The notes: generated by a model from the letters alone, not told the origin. Positions 43,034 through 51,644 are shown, numbered from the stretch's first letter. The stretch is DNA of 53,152 nucleotides from an uncultured Dysosmobacter sp. (GCF_947631635.1 NZ_CANRMB010000024.1:1-53152), one strand, 5' to 3'. Numbers and translations: made by a program.

Positions 43034-43773
43034 TCGCCGCGTCCGTGGCCGCTCTGGCCGTGTCCGTGTCCGCCGCTGTGCTGTTCCTGTCCCCTGCCGA
43101 CGTGGCGGAGGAGGCGCAGGAGCCGGCCCTGGCCGCCGCGTTCCAGAGCGAAAGCGCCATAGCCATCAACGAATCCGCCGAGGTGGGGGAGTACACCGTC
43201 ACCATGGACGGCATGGTCTCCGGTGCGGATCTGAGCAGGGAGGCCGCTGAGTACAATGGCGAGATCATCAGCGACCGCACGTATGCCGTATACCATGTGG
43301 CCCGCACCGACGGAGAACCCCTGCAGGATTATCCGGACCTGACCTACACACCGCTGGTGGAGGGCTACCATGTCAGCGCCGTCAACGCCTGGACTTTGGG
43401 TGGCGGGCAGATGTCCTTCCTCCGGGACGGCGTGGCCTATCACCTGTTCGACACCCGCAATCTGGAGATGTTCGCCGACCACAGGGTGTACTTTGCCGTC
43501 TATGAGGGCAGCACGCCCTCCGTGGACCTGTTCTCCATGACCAAGGATGGCGCGATCTCTATGCGTGACGGTGTGGTGGGCGTCATGTTCACCATGCCCT
43601 TGGATGAGAGCAAGGCCGACCCTGCGGCGGCGGAGTCCTTTGTCCAGTCTGTGGGCATTCCGGCGGAGCCCATCACCGACGAGGAATTGGCGGAGGGCAG
43701 GTCCCCGGACTTCTCCGTTACAGAGGTGGAGGAAGGCGGCAGCAAGACGTTCATCATTCAGGACCCCCAGTGA
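43021..43773 (+). CDS. Anti-sigma protein, membrane and extracytoplasmic part (split)
   Basis: A 250-residue protein starting at the transmembrane helix (MAVLIAASVAALAVSVSAAVLFL), followed by an extracytoplasmic beta-rich domain with VNAWTLGGGQMSF and GVAYHLFDTRNLEMFADHRVYFAVYEG, as in DUF4179-like proteins linked to ECF sigma factors. Its ATG lies 13 bp inside the preceding frame with no ribosome site of its own, so it is probably the second half of one gene. A terminator follows. Confidence 0.65.
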   Translation: MAVLIAASVAALAVSVSAAVLFLSPADVAEEAQEPALAAAFQSESAIAINESAEVGEYTVTMDGMVSGADLSREAAEYNGEIISDRTYAVYHVARTDGEPLQDYPDLTYTPLVEGYHVSAVNAWTLGGGQMSFLRDGVAYHLFDTRNLEMFADHRVYFAVYEGSTPSVDLFSMTKDGAISMRDGVVGVMFTMPLDESKADPAAAESFVQSVGIPAEPITDEELAEGRSPDFSVTEVEEGGSKTFIIQDPQ

Positions 43774-43784
43774 ATGCCGGAAAA

Positions 43785-43820
43785 AAGAGGATGGAGGGAT
43801 GCCCTCCATCCTCTTTTTTT
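43785..43820 (+). terminator. Terminator after the sigma/anti-sigma unit
   Basis: GAGGATGGAGGG-ATG-CCCTCCATCCTC, then TTTTTTT. Confidence 0.9.
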
Positions 43821-43830
43821 CTGTTTCCCC

Positions 43831-43877
43831 TTGACAAATCCTGTTTCAGGTGTTATTTGTATTATACAACTAATACA
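43831..43877 (+). promoter_or_regulatory. ABC transporter promoter with TGTATTA operator
   Basis: TTGACA (43831-43836), a 17-bp spacer and TATTTG (43854-43859). The inverted repeat TGTATTA-N6-TAATACA (43858-43877) overlaps -10 and the start site, a repressor position. The same half-sites recur at 46796-46825. GntR/YtrA-type or PadR regulators use sites like this; none is encoded nearby. Confidence 0.6.
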
Positions 43878-43914
43878 CTAATGCAACAATACAAAAATCA
43901 AGGAGGAATCCGTC

Positions 43915-44682
43915 ATGTCACTGCTGGAGGTACAGCATCTGCAAAAGGTATACACCACCCGTTTCGGCGGCAGCCAGGTCCAGGCCCTGGCCGATGTGGC
44001 CTTCTCCGTGGGGCCGGGGGAGTATGTGGCCATCATGGGCGAGTCCGGCTCTGGCAAGACCACCCTGCTGAACATCCTGGCGGCGCTGGACCGCCCCACC
44101 GCCGGAGAGGTGCTGCTGAACGGCAAGGCCCTGTCCAAAGTCCGGGAGCGGGACCTGGCAGCGTTCCGGCGGGCGCACCTGGGCTTTGTGTTCCAGGACT
44201 TCAACCTGCTGGACACCTTCTCCCTCCGGGACAACATTTTCCTGCCGCTGGTCCTGGCGGGGAAGAGCCACGGCGAGATGGTCCGAAAGCTGCGGCCCAT
44301 TGCGGACCGGCTGGGCATCGCGGAGCTGCTGGACAAGTACCCCTATGAGGTCTCCGGCGGGCAGAAGCAGCGGGCGGCGGTGGCCCGGGCGCTGGTCACC
44401 GACCCGCAGCTGGTGCTGGCGGATGAACCCACCGGCGCGCTGGACTCCCGGGCGGCCGACAGCCTGCTGGAGCTGTTCGGAGAAATCAACCAGGCGGGGC
44501 AGACCATTTTGATGGTGACCCACAGCGTCAAAGCCGCCAGCCACGCGGGGCGGGTGCTGTTTCTGCGGGACGGCCGTGTCTACCACCAGCTGGAGCGGGG
44601 CGGAGAGAGCCGTGAGAGCCAGTTCCGCCGGATCTCCCAGACGCTGACGGAGCTGCCCCAGGGAGGTGCCGCCCATGCGTAA
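43915..44682 (+). CDS. ABC transporter ATP-binding protein, BceA-like
   Basis: A 255-residue ATPase of the MacB/LolD/BceA class. Walker A is GESGSGKTT, the Q-loop FVFQDFNLLDTF, the signature VSGGQKQR and Walker B LVLADEPTGALD, with the switch His in VTHS. It pairs with the ten-helix permease overlapping its end. BceAB modules export or remove bacitracin-like and lantibiotic peptides from lipid II intermediates. The usual BceRS two-component genes are absent; control by the operator at 43858 is more likely. AAGGAGGAATCC precedes the ATG. Confidence 0.93.
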   Translation: MSLLEVQHLQKVYTTRFGGSQVQALADVAFSVGPGEYVAIMGESGSGKTTLLNILAALDRPTAGEVLLNGKALSKVRERDLAAFRRAHLGFVFQDFNLLDTFSLRDNIFLPLVLAGKSHGEMVRKLRPIADRLGIAELLDKYPYEVSGGQKQRAAVARALVTDPQLVLADEPTGALDSRAADSLLELFGEINQAGQTILMVTHSVKAASHAGRVLFLRDGRVYHQLERGGESRESQFRRISQTLTELPQGGAAHA

Positions 44683-46657
44683 CACCGGCTTTTTCCCACG
44701 GCTGGCCCTGGTGAATCTGGCGCGGAACAGCCGGTTTTACGGGCCGTATCTGCTCTCCTGCGGCGCTGTGGCCGCCATGTATTATATCCTCCGGTTTCTG
44801 ACCTGGAACGAGGTCATCAACACCGTGCGGGGCGCCGCCTATTTGCAGGCCATGATGTCCATCGGCTGTGTGGTGGTGTCGCTGTTTTCCGTGGTCATCC
44901 TGCTGTATGCCAACAGCTTTGTCATGAAGCGGCGGCAGCGGGAGCTGGGACTCTACAACATCCTGGGCCTGGAGAAGCGCCACATCGCCCGCATGATGCT
45001 CTGGGAGACGCTGATGTGCGCCGCCGCCACCATCGCCGGAGGCATTTGGGGCGGCATCCTGCTGTCCCGGCTGATCCTGGGCCTGATCGTCAGGCTGGTG
45101 CGGCTGCCGGTGGCATTCGGATTTTCCGTCAGCGGAAAGGGCATCGCGGAGACGGCGGCGCTGTTCGGCGGCCTGTTCGTCCTGACACTGGCGTGCAACC
45201 TCGTCCGGCTGGGCCGCGCCAGGCCCATCGAGCTGCTCCACAGCAGCGCGGCCGGCGAGCGGGAGCCCAAGACGAAGCGGCTGTTGGCGGCTGTGGGCGT
45301 TTTGACGCTGGGCGCCGGTTATCTCATCGCCCTGACCACCAGGGACCCGGTGCAGGCGCTGGTGAAGTTTTTCCTGGCGGTGTTCCTGGTGATGATCGGG
45401 ACCTACTGCCTGTTCACCGCCGGTTCCATCGCCCTTTTGAAGCGCCTGCGGGCAGATCCGGGCTTTTACTACCAGACAAAGCACTTCACTGCGGTATCCG
45501 GCCTGCTGTACCGGATGAAGCAGAACGCCGTGGGCCTTGCCAACATCTGCATCCTGGCCTCCATGGTGCTGGTGACGGTGTCCGGAACCATGTGCCTGTA
45601 CCTGGGCATGGAGGATGCATTGGCGCGGATGTATCCGCACGATGTGGAGGCCATCCAGACGCTGGAGACGCCCGATGAGACGCCTGAGGAGACGCTGGAA
45701 CAGGTCCGGGCCATAACGGCGGAGAGCGCGGAGCAGCTGAATTGGTACATCCGGTGCTTCGCCACGGGAAACTACGGCGGCAACACCCTCGCCTTCCAGC
45801 CCGGCGAGGGGGTATATACCCGGGTGGAGCTGATAGCGGCGGAGGATTACAGCCGCCTCACCGGGCGGGAGACCAGCCTGGCTGACGGCGAGGTCCTGGC
45901 CTATGCCGAGGGCATCGCCCTGCCGGATATTTTCTATATCCAGGACCAGGCGTTTCAGGTGCGGGAGCGGCTGGCCGCCTTTGTGGACCACAGCGATTCC
46001 GTGATCATCTCAGGGGACGGCGGAGTGCTGGGGCTGGTGGCGGGCAGCGGAACGCTGGAGCGCATCGCGGCCCTGGCACCGGAGGGAAATCTCCGCCGGC
46101 AGTTCCGGGTCCAGATCGATCTAAAGGGCACGGAAACGGAAAAGCTGGCCTGCGCCGATGCGCTGAAGGAGGCATCCGGCGGGGTGTTCCGGGTGGAGAG
46201 CCGCCAGGACAATGCCCAGGACCTCTATGCCATGTACGGCGGCTTTTTGTTCCTGGGGCTGTTCCTGGGCCTGCTGTTTCTGCTGGCGACGGTGCTCATC
46301 ATCTATTACAAGCAGATCTCCGAGGGCTATGAGGACCAGCGGCGCTATCAGATCATGCGGCAGGTGGGCATGAGCGGCCGGGAGGTGCGGGCCTCCATCC
46401 ACAGCCAGATCCTGCTGGTGTTCTTCCTGCCCCTGGGGGCGGCGGGCCTGCATATCCTGGCGGCGTTCCAGATGCTGTGCCGCATTCTGGAGCTGTTCGG
46501 CCTTGACAATGTGGGACTGTTCGCCGCCTGCACGGCGGGGAGCCTGCTGGTGTTCGGCGCTATCTACGCCCTGGTGTTTGGACTGACGGCCCGGACCTAT
46601 GACCGGATCGTGGGCGGCGCGGCAGCGGCCGGACCGTCGGAAATTTTGCAGATGTAA
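44675..46657 (+). CDS. FtsX-family ABC permease, BceB-like
   Basis: A 660-residue permease with the BceB layout: one N-terminal helix plus three (about 25-225, FtsX-type core with RRQRELGLYNILGLEKRHI coupling segment), two central helices, a large extracellular domain (about 320-510), and three C-terminal helices with a second FtsX core (EDQRRYQIMRQVGMSGREV). The ATG at 44675 with GGAGGTG overlaps the ATPase gene by 8 bp. The extracellular domain determines peptide specificity in this family, so the ligand is unknown. Confidence 0.9.
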   Translation: MRNTGFFPRLALVNLARNSRFYGPYLLSCGAVAAMYYILRFLTWNEVINTVRGAAYLQAMMSIGCVVVSLFSVVILLYANSFVMKRRQRELGLYNILGLEKRHIARMMLWETLMCAAATIAGGIWGGILLSRLILGLIVRLVRLPVAFGFSVSGKGIAETAALFGGLFVLTLACNLVRLGRARPIELLHSSAAGEREPKTKRLLAAVGVLTLGAGYLIALTTRDPVQALVKFFLAVFLVMIGTYCLFTAGSIALLKRLRADPGFYYQTKHFTAVSGLLYRMKQNAVGLANICILASMVLVTVSGTMCLYLGMEDALARMYPHDVEAIQTLETPDETPEETLEQVRAITAESAEQLNWYIRCFATGNYGGNTLAFQPGEGVYTRVELIAAEDYSRLTGRETSLADGEVLAYAEGIALPDIFYIQDQAFQVRERLAAFVDHSDSVIISGDGGVLGLVAGSGTLERIAALAPEGNLRRQFRVQIDLKGTETEKLACADALKEASGGVFRVESRQDNAQDLYAMYGGFLFLGLFLGLLFLLATVLIIYYKQISEGYEDQRRYQIMRQVGMSGREVRASIHSQILLVFFLPLGAAGLHILAAFQMLCRILELFGLDNVGLFAACTAGSLLVFGAIYALVFGLTARTYDRIVGGAAAAGPSEILQM

Positions 46658-46728
46658 CGAAAACGCCTGTACAGCGCCTGAAAGCCAGGTGCCTGTGCGG
46701 GATGCCATTACTAGGTATAAATTAGTAC

Positions 46729-46826
46729 TTGACAATACATAGTAGTTGGCATAAGATTGGAAACAGAAAGAGCGGCGACACGGGGCTTGACAATCTGTAT
46801 TAACTGTACTATTATAGTTAATACAG
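46729..46826 (+). promoter_or_regulatory. Tandem promoters and large operator of the glycolipid operon
   Basis: Promoter 1 is TTGACA (46729-46734), 17 bp, TAAGAT (46752-46757). Promoter 2 is TTGACA (46787-46792), 17 bp, TATTAT (46810-46815). The perfect 11-bp inverted repeat CTGTATTAACT-N10-AGTTAATACAG (46795-46826) surrounds the second -10 and contains the TGTATTA/TAATACA half-sites seen before the ABC transporter. Confidence 0.7.
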
Positions 46827-46907
46827 TTAAAAATCAAGCTGGAGTTTGAAGAAATCCCCGCGGCAATATCGTATGATAAACAGATGGCAAGAAACGAGGA
46901 ACAGCCG

Positions 46908-48086
46908 ATGAAAATTTTGATCACTTCCGATTGGTACAGTCCCGCTGTGAACGGCGTGGTCACCTCGGTGAAGAACCTGCGGCGGGAGCTGGAGGCCCGG
47001 GGCCATGAGGTCCGGGTGCTCACCCTGTCCCAGACCACACGCTCCTGGGAGAAGGACGGCGTGACCTATCTGGGCTCCGTGGCCGCGGGACTGATATATC
47101 CCGGCGCCCGCCTGCGGACAGCTCTGGCGGGCGGATGGGTGCGGGAGCTGGTGGCCTGGGGGCCGGATGTGGTCCACTCCCAGTGTGAATTCTCCACCTT
47201 TTTCCTGGCCCGCCGCATCGCGGAGGAGCTGGAGATCCCGCTGGTGCACACCTACCACACGGTCTATGAGGATTACACCCACTATTTTTCTCCCAGCGTC
47301 CGCTTTGGGAAAAAGGCGGTGGCGGTGTTCTCCCGCTGGGTGGCGGGACAGACGGACTGCCTGATCGCCCCCACGGGAAAGGTGCGGCTCCTGCTGAAGA
47401 ATTACGGGGTGGAGAAGCCGGTGTTCGTGGTGCCCTCCGGCATCGATTTGCGGCGGTTCGGCAGAGAGCCGGACCCCTGGCGGATGGCGGTGCTGCGGGC
47501 CAGCCTGGATATTCCCCAGGACCGCCTGGTGCTGGTGTCTGTGGGACGGTTGGCGGAGGAGAAGAATATCGACGAGCTGCTGCGCATCCGCGCCGCCATG
47601 GGCGGCGCCGCCGTGACGCTCCTTTTGGTGGGAGACGGCCCGGACCGCTCCCGGCTGGAGGGGGCTGCCGCGGCGCTGGGCCTCTCGGCGCCGGACGTGG
47701 TGTTTGCCGGGATGGTGCCGCCGGAGCAGGTGGCGGACTGGTATCAGCTGGGGGACCTGTTCGTCAGCGCTTCCACCAGTGAGACCCAGGGCCTGACCTA
47801 TGTGGAGGCCCTGGCCGCCGGGGTCCCGGCCCTGTGCCGGATGGACCCCTGCCTGACCAACGTCATCCGGGACGGTGAGAACGGCTGGCAGTATCGGGAC
47901 GCGGCGGATTTTCAGAAAAAATTGGACAGCTTCCTGGCCCAGCCCCACCGCCGGAAGCAGCTGTCTGAAAATGCCCGGCGGTCCGCCCAGGCGTTTTCCG
48001 CGGAGCGGTTCGCCGAGAGCGTGGAGGCCGTGTATCAGGCGCAGATCGCCCGCCGCAGCGGGCGGGGAAAGGCGGTCCCCGCATGA
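46908..48086 (+). CDS. GT4 glycosyltransferase, diacylglycerol glucosyltransferase-like
   Basis: A 392-residue GT-B enzyme. The N-terminal MKILITSDWYSPAVNGVVTSVKNLRRELEARGHEV is the usual acceptor-side beginning of lipid glycosyltransferases of family 4. YHTVYEDYTHY and GIDLRRF follow, and the donor-side SVGRLAEEKNIDELL... and TSETQGLTYVEALAAGVP provide the EX7E-type motif. It most resembles alpha-monoglucosyl-diacylglycerol synthases. The ATG at 46908 has CGAGGAAC upstream; 46884 is an alternative. Its stop overlaps the VTT gene (ATGA). With the second GT4 gene it could build the two-sugar glycolipid that anchors lipoteichoic acid. Confidence 0.88.
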   Translation: MKILITSDWYSPAVNGVVTSVKNLRRELEARGHEVRVLTLSQTTRSWEKDGVTYLGSVAAGLIYPGARLRTALAGGWVRELVAWGPDVVHSQCEFSTFFLARRIAEELEIPLVHTYHTVYEDYTHYFSPSVRFGKKAVAVFSRWVAGQTDCLIAPTGKVRLLLKNYGVEKPVFVVPSGIDLRRFGREPDPWRMAVLRASLDIPQDRLVLVSVGRLAEEKNIDELLRIRAAMGGAAVTLLLVGDGPDRSRLEGAAAALGLSAPDVVFAGMVPPEQVADWYQLGDLFVSASTSETQGLTYVEALAAGVPALCRMDPCLTNVIRDGENGWQYRDAADFQKKLDSFLAQPHRRKQLSENARRSAQAFSAERFAESVEAVYQAQIARRSGRGKAVPA

Positions 48087-48670
48087 GCAGGCCGGTGGAA
48101 AGAACGGTCCTGCGGGCAATGTCTCTCATCGGGTTTTCCCTGTGCGTGCTGGTGGCCGTCTGGGGCTGGAGGACAGGCGTGCTGACCTCTCAGGAGCGGC
48201 TGCAGGCGCTGGTGTCCAGCTTTGGCATGGCGGGTGCGCTGCTGTTCACCGTGTTCCAGGCGGTGCAGGTGGTGGTGCCGATCCTGCCCGGCGGGCTGGG
48301 GTGCCTGGCTGGCGTTTTGCTGTTTGGCCCGGTGTGGGGCTTTGCCTATAACTATGTGGGGATCTGCGCCGGTTCCCTGCTGGCCTTCGGCGTGGCGCGG
48401 AACTGCGGCAAGCCCCTGCTGTCCCTGCTGTTTTCGGAAAAGACCATTGAAAAGTACAGCCGCTGGTCTGAGGAGCGGGACCGCTTTGCCCGGCTGTTCG
48501 CCCTGGCGATCTTTCTGCCGGTGGCGCCGGACGACTTCCTGTGCTATCTGGCGGGGACCACGGATATGACCTGGCGGCGCTACACCGCCATCATTTTACT
48601 GGGCAAGCCCTTTGCCATCGCCCTGTACAGCCTGGGGCTGACAGTGGTTTGGAATCGCTTCATCGGATAA
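48083..48670 (+). CDS. TVP38/TMEM64 (VTT domain) membrane protein
   Basis: A 195-residue protein with about six hydrophobic stretches. The VTT/SNARE-associated core is visible as QAVQVVVPILPGGLGCLAGVLLFGPVWGFAYNYVGICAGSLLAFGVAR and RLFALAIFLPVAPDDFLCYLAGTTDMTWRRY. VTT proteins of the DedA superfamily include lipid scramblases and flippases. Sandwiched and translationally overlapped between two glycosyltransferases, it may move the glycolipid or its precursor across the membrane; this is inference. Confidence 0.88.
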   Translation: MSRPVERTVLRAMSLIGFSLCVLVAVWGWRTGVLTSQERLQALVSSFGMAGALLFTVFQAVQVVVPILPGGLGCLAGVLLFGPVWGFAYNYVGICAGSLLAFGVARNCGKPLLSLLFSEKTIEKYSRWSEERDRFARLFALAIFLPVAPDDFLCYLAGTTDMTWRRYTAIILLGKPFAIALYSLGLTVVWNRFIG

Positions 48671-48680
48671 GGAGACCAAT

Positions 48681-49730
48681 ATGCGCATCTACATCTATCG
48701 CGGCGGCGAAAAGCTGGTGGGCAAAAGCGGCGTGGGACAGGCCATCCGCCAGCAGGAGGCGTGCCTCCGCCGGGCAAAGATCCCCGTCACGGACCGCTGG
48801 ACAGCGGATGTGTCCGCCGTCCATATCAATACCGTCCTGCCGGATTCCGTGGCGGCGGCGCTGGCGGCCCGTCTGCGGGGGCGGAAGGTGATCTGGTACG
48901 GCCACTCCACCAAGGAGGATTTCCGCCGCTCCTTCCGGGGCTCCGACCTGCTGGCGCCGCTGTTCCGGCGGTGGATCACCTTTTGCTACGGTCTGGGCGA
49001 CGTGGTGCTGACGCCCACGGAATACGCCCGGGACCTGCTGACGGGCTACGGCCTGAAGCCGCCGGTATACAGCATCTCCAACGGCGTCGATACTACCTGG
49101 TTCCATCCGGACCCGTCCCTGCGGGCCTCCTTCCGCAGGCGGTACGGCATGAAGGAGGGGGAGCGGTGCGTGATCTCCGTGGGCCACACCATCGCCCGAA
49201 AGGGCCTGCCGGACTTCCTGGAACTGGCCGGGAGGATGCCGGACGTCCGCTTCCTCTGGTTTGGATGGACAGACCCCCGCCTGCTCCCCGCCGGGACCCG
49301 GGTGGCCATGGCGGCGGCTCCGGCCAATGTGCGGTTCCCCGGCTTTGTGGACCGGGAGCGGCTGCGGGAGGCATATTGCGGCGCGGACGTGTTCGCCTTT
49401 ATGAGCCATGAGGAGACGGAGGGCATCGTGGTGCTGGAGGCCCTTGCCTGCGGGATCCCCACCGTGGTGCGGGACATTCCGGTGTATCAGAGGTGGCTCA
49501 GGCATGGAGAAAATATATACAAATCGTCGAACCTGGATGGATTTCAACGAAACGTAATGGGTCTGCTGGACGGTTCCCTGCCGGATCTGACTGCGGAGGG
49601 GCGAAAGGTGGCGGAGGCGCGGAGCCTGGAGGCCGTGGGAGAGCATCTGCGGGAGATCTACCGCAGGGAGCATATCCTGCCGGGGCCAAGGGCCTCTCTG
49701 CCGGCAAGACGTGCGGCGTATGGTAAATGA
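48681..49730 (+). CDS. GT4 glycosyltransferase, second sugar transferase
   Basis: A 349-residue GT-B enzyme with SGVGQAIRQQEACLRR at the N-terminus, WYGHSTKEDFRRSF (acceptor side), SNGVDTTWFHPD, SVGHTIARKGLPDFLEL and the donor-site SHEETEGIVVLEALACGIP. It fits enzymes adding a second hexose to monoglucosyl-diacylglycerol, as in the adjacent glycolipid transferase pairs of streptococci. ATAAGGAGACC precedes the ATG, 10 bp after the VTT gene. It is last in the operon; the degenerate repeat copy C and a terminator follow. Confidence 0.88.
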   Translation: MRIYIYRGGEKLVGKSGVGQAIRQQEACLRRAKIPVTDRWTADVSAVHINTVLPDSVAAALAARLRGRKVIWYGHSTKEDFRRSFRGSDLLAPLFRRWITFCYGLGDVVLTPTEYARDLLTGYGLKPPVYSISNGVDTTWFHPDPSLRASFRRRYGMKEGERCVISVGHTIARKGLPDFLELAGRMPDVRFLWFGWTDPRLLPAGTRVAMAAAPANVRFPGFVDRERLREAYCGADVFAFMSHEETEGIVVLEALACGIPTVVRDIPVYQRWLRHGENIYKSSNLDGFQRNVMGLLDGSLPDLTAEGRKVAEARSLEAVGEHLREIYRREHILPGPRASLPARRAAYGK

Positions 49731-49745
49731 TATCGCCCGCTGTGA

Positions 49746-49790
49746 AGCTTGAAAAGGAAATTGACCACGTTTCAAGTGATCGGATCATAG
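49746..49790 (+). repeat. Structured repeat family 1, partial degenerate copy C
   Basis: CTTGAAAAGGAAATTGACCA, CGTTTCAAGT and GATCGGATCATAG match the right end of copy A (7270-7313) with about nine differences in 43 bases. The terminal hairpin is weakened. Only the right end remains. Confidence 0.5.
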
Positions 49791-49793
49791 TGA

Positions 49794-49840
49794 GAGTGAA
49801 AGGCGCACAGCCGAGATGGCTGTGCGCCTTTCACTCTTCT
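49794..49840 (+). terminator. Terminator of the glycolipid operon
   Basis: A 19-bp perfect stem beginning GAGTGAAAGGCGCACAGCC, loop GAGAT, then TTCT. Confidence 0.75.
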
Positions 49841-50004
49841 GCCCGGCCTGTGTGCTGTCAGCCTGAAATGCGCATGTGCCATAAAACAGCAGACCCCTTG
49901 TTCCGTAAAAATCGAGGGGGGAAATACCTGGAAAAACATTCGAAATATGATATACTTAACTCAAATTACCATGGGGCAAATGGGGGATTAGGGGGAGTGA
50001 CGGC

Positions 50005-50556
50005 ATGGGATCAGAAAGAGTATCCACTTGGAGCGGGATACGAAATAAGCTGGAAAAAGATTATCTGTGTCCTTCCCTGCGGGGACATATCCGGTATTAC
50101 GCAGTCAGTTACAGCAAAAGCGACGACCATGAGGGACGCGCCGCGATCCTGCTGGACGGTGTTGAAGTGCTCCGGAGCAACTATTACGCCTATGCGGAAA
50201 AATACTGGACAAGGTATCAGGAAATAAAAGAGAGGATCCCCGAAGAGGACACGCCGCGAAGGACCTTCCAGCTTGCCCATATGGGCGCCCTGCGGGCCGG
50301 ATGCTTTGACAACTGGACGCTCTATGAGGCGTTCCACATCTTCGACAACCAGAGCATCGAGAAAAGCCTTGCATGTGAAAACCCATTGGTCCGCATTTTT
50401 GCCCTGCTTGACCGGCGGCTGGGAAAGAGACGGCTGCTTGCCCTGGCGGAAACGATGGAACAGGAGCTGGATTGGGTGCGGGTATTTTATGTGATACGAA
50501 TGCAAGCTGAAGGGCTGACGGGCGGAGAATGGAATTCCAGCTTGCCGAGGGAATAG
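50005..50556 (+). CDS. SF0329-family-like protein, unknown
   Basis: A 183-residue soluble protein. TWSGIRNKLEKDYLCPSLRGHIRYYAVSY, DGVEVLRSNYY and the C-terminal NPLVRIFALLDRRLGKRRLLAL follow the pattern I associate with the SF0329 family of uncharacterised proteins. GGGGAG lies before the ATG at 50005. TATGATATACTT about 55 bp upstream may be its -10. Stand-alone, with no functional clue in the context. Confidence 0.7.
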   Translation: MGSERVSTWSGIRNKLEKDYLCPSLRGHIRYYAVSYSKSDDHEGRAAILLDGVEVLRSNYYAYAEKYWTRYQEIKERIPEEDTPRRTFQLAHMGALRAGCFDNWTLYEAFHIFDNQSIEKSLACENPLVRIFALLDRRLGKRRLLALAETMEQELDWVRVFYVIRMQAEGLTGGEWNSSLPRE

Positions 50557-50644
50557 CAGACCCGGCCAAGCCGGTCAACGGCCAAGATGAGCGGGCTTTG
50601 CCCGCCGCCGACAGCCCCGCCCGGTTTTCCAGACAGACAGCGGA

Positions 50645-50683
50645 GGGACGGCAGCAAAAGCGCTACCGTCCCTTGCGATTTTT
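50645..50683 (+). terminator. Terminator after the SF0329-like gene
   Basis: GGGACGG...CCGTCCC with an inner imperfect stem, then TTGCGATTTTT. TTGATTGACTATA just after it resembles the terminal repeat of family 1 and may be a solo end or chance. Confidence 0.55.
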
Positions 50684-50714
50684 CGGGTTGATTGACTATA
50701 TAAAAAGCGGCGGT

Positions 50715-51644
50715 TCACGATGCCAATATCCGCCGCATCAGCGCCGCGCCCTGGCGCAGCGCATCCATGGTGGGAATGGTGTAGTCCTCCTGCTCGATGC
50801 TCAACGGACCGTCGTACCCCACATCCCCCAGGGCCGCCAAGAACCGTCGCCACCAGTCCTCCCCGTGGCCGGAGCCGGGGGTGACATAGTTCCAGGAGCG
50901 GGCGGCGAATTCCAGCACGCCCTTGGTGTCCAGCAGGGTGTTGGCCCCCGCGGCGGGTTCCAGGCGGACATCCTTGATGTGGACATGGTAGATGCACCCC
51001 GCCAGCTCTCTGGCAATGGCCAGGGGGTCTCCGCCCATCCAGAACAGGTGGCTGGGGTCCAGGTTGACACCCACAATGCTGCCCACCGCGCTCCGCAGGC
51101 GGCGGAAGGTCTCCACATTATACACCAGCTGCCAGCCGTGGAATTCCAGCGCCAGCCGTTCCACACCATGGCGGTTGGCCTGCTCTGCGATCTTCTCCCA
51201 CGCCGGGATGGCCACGCCCCACTGGTAGTCCAAAATCTCCTGGGTCTCGGGCGGCCAGGAGGACACCACCCAGTTTGGCATGGCGTCGCCGGGACAGCCG
51301 CCGGGCAGGCCGCTCATCATCACCACGGTCTTTAAGCCCAGCTGTTCCGCCAGAAGAAAGGTCTTTTCCATGACGGCCCGGTCCCGCGCACCCTTTTCAC
51401 CGGGGAACAGGGGGTTGCCGGAGCAGTTCAGCGCGGAGATGGAGAGGCCGTGAGCCGCCAGGGTATCCGTCAGCTCCCGCCGTTTTCCGGTGTCCGATAT
51501 CAGAGCATCCAGATCGATGTGGGGCGCGGGCGACCAGTTGCCGCAGCCCAGCTCCACCTGTTCCAGCCCCAGTGAACTACAGATTTGAGCCGCTTCCTTC
51601 AGCGTCTTATCCGCCAGGCAGTCTGTTACCAATCCCAGTTTCAT
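50715..51644 (-). CDS. Sugar phosphate isomerase/epimerase, TIM barrel
   Basis: A 309-residue xylose-isomerase-like/AP-endonuclease-2 superfamily barrel. MKLGLVTDCLADKTLKEAAQICSSLGLEQVELGCGNW, ALNCSGNPL, ALEFHGWQLVYN, VNLDPSHLFWMGGDP and HIKDVRLEP show the metal-ligand strands (Glu, Asp-x-x-His, His-x-Lys-Asp) of this family. It probably isomerises or epimerises a sugar or inositol derivative. The ATG at 51644 has GAGGAGG and overlaps the stop of the upstream lipoprotein gene (ATGA), so the two are translationally coupled. Confidence 0.88.
   Translation of the reverse strand: MKLGLVTDCLADKTLKEAAQICSSLGLEQVELGCGNWSPAPHIDLDALISDTGKRRELTDTLAAHGLSISALNCSGNPLFPGEKGARDRAVMEKTFLLAEQLGLKTVVMMSGLPGGCPGDAMPNWVVSSWPPETQEILDYQWGVAIPAWEKIAEQANRHGVERLALEFHGWQLVYNVETFRRLRSAVGSIVGVNLDPSHLFWMGGDPLAIARELAGCIYHVHIKDVRLEPAAGANTLLDTKGVLEFAARSWNYVTPGSGHGEDWWRRFLAALGDVGYDGPLSIEQEDYTIPTMDALRQGAALMRRILAS

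Noticed and set aside
43915..46657. Adjacent BceRS two-component system
   Set aside because: No kinase or regulator gene flanks the transporter; the nearest kinase (36.8-39 kb) is a hybrid of another type.
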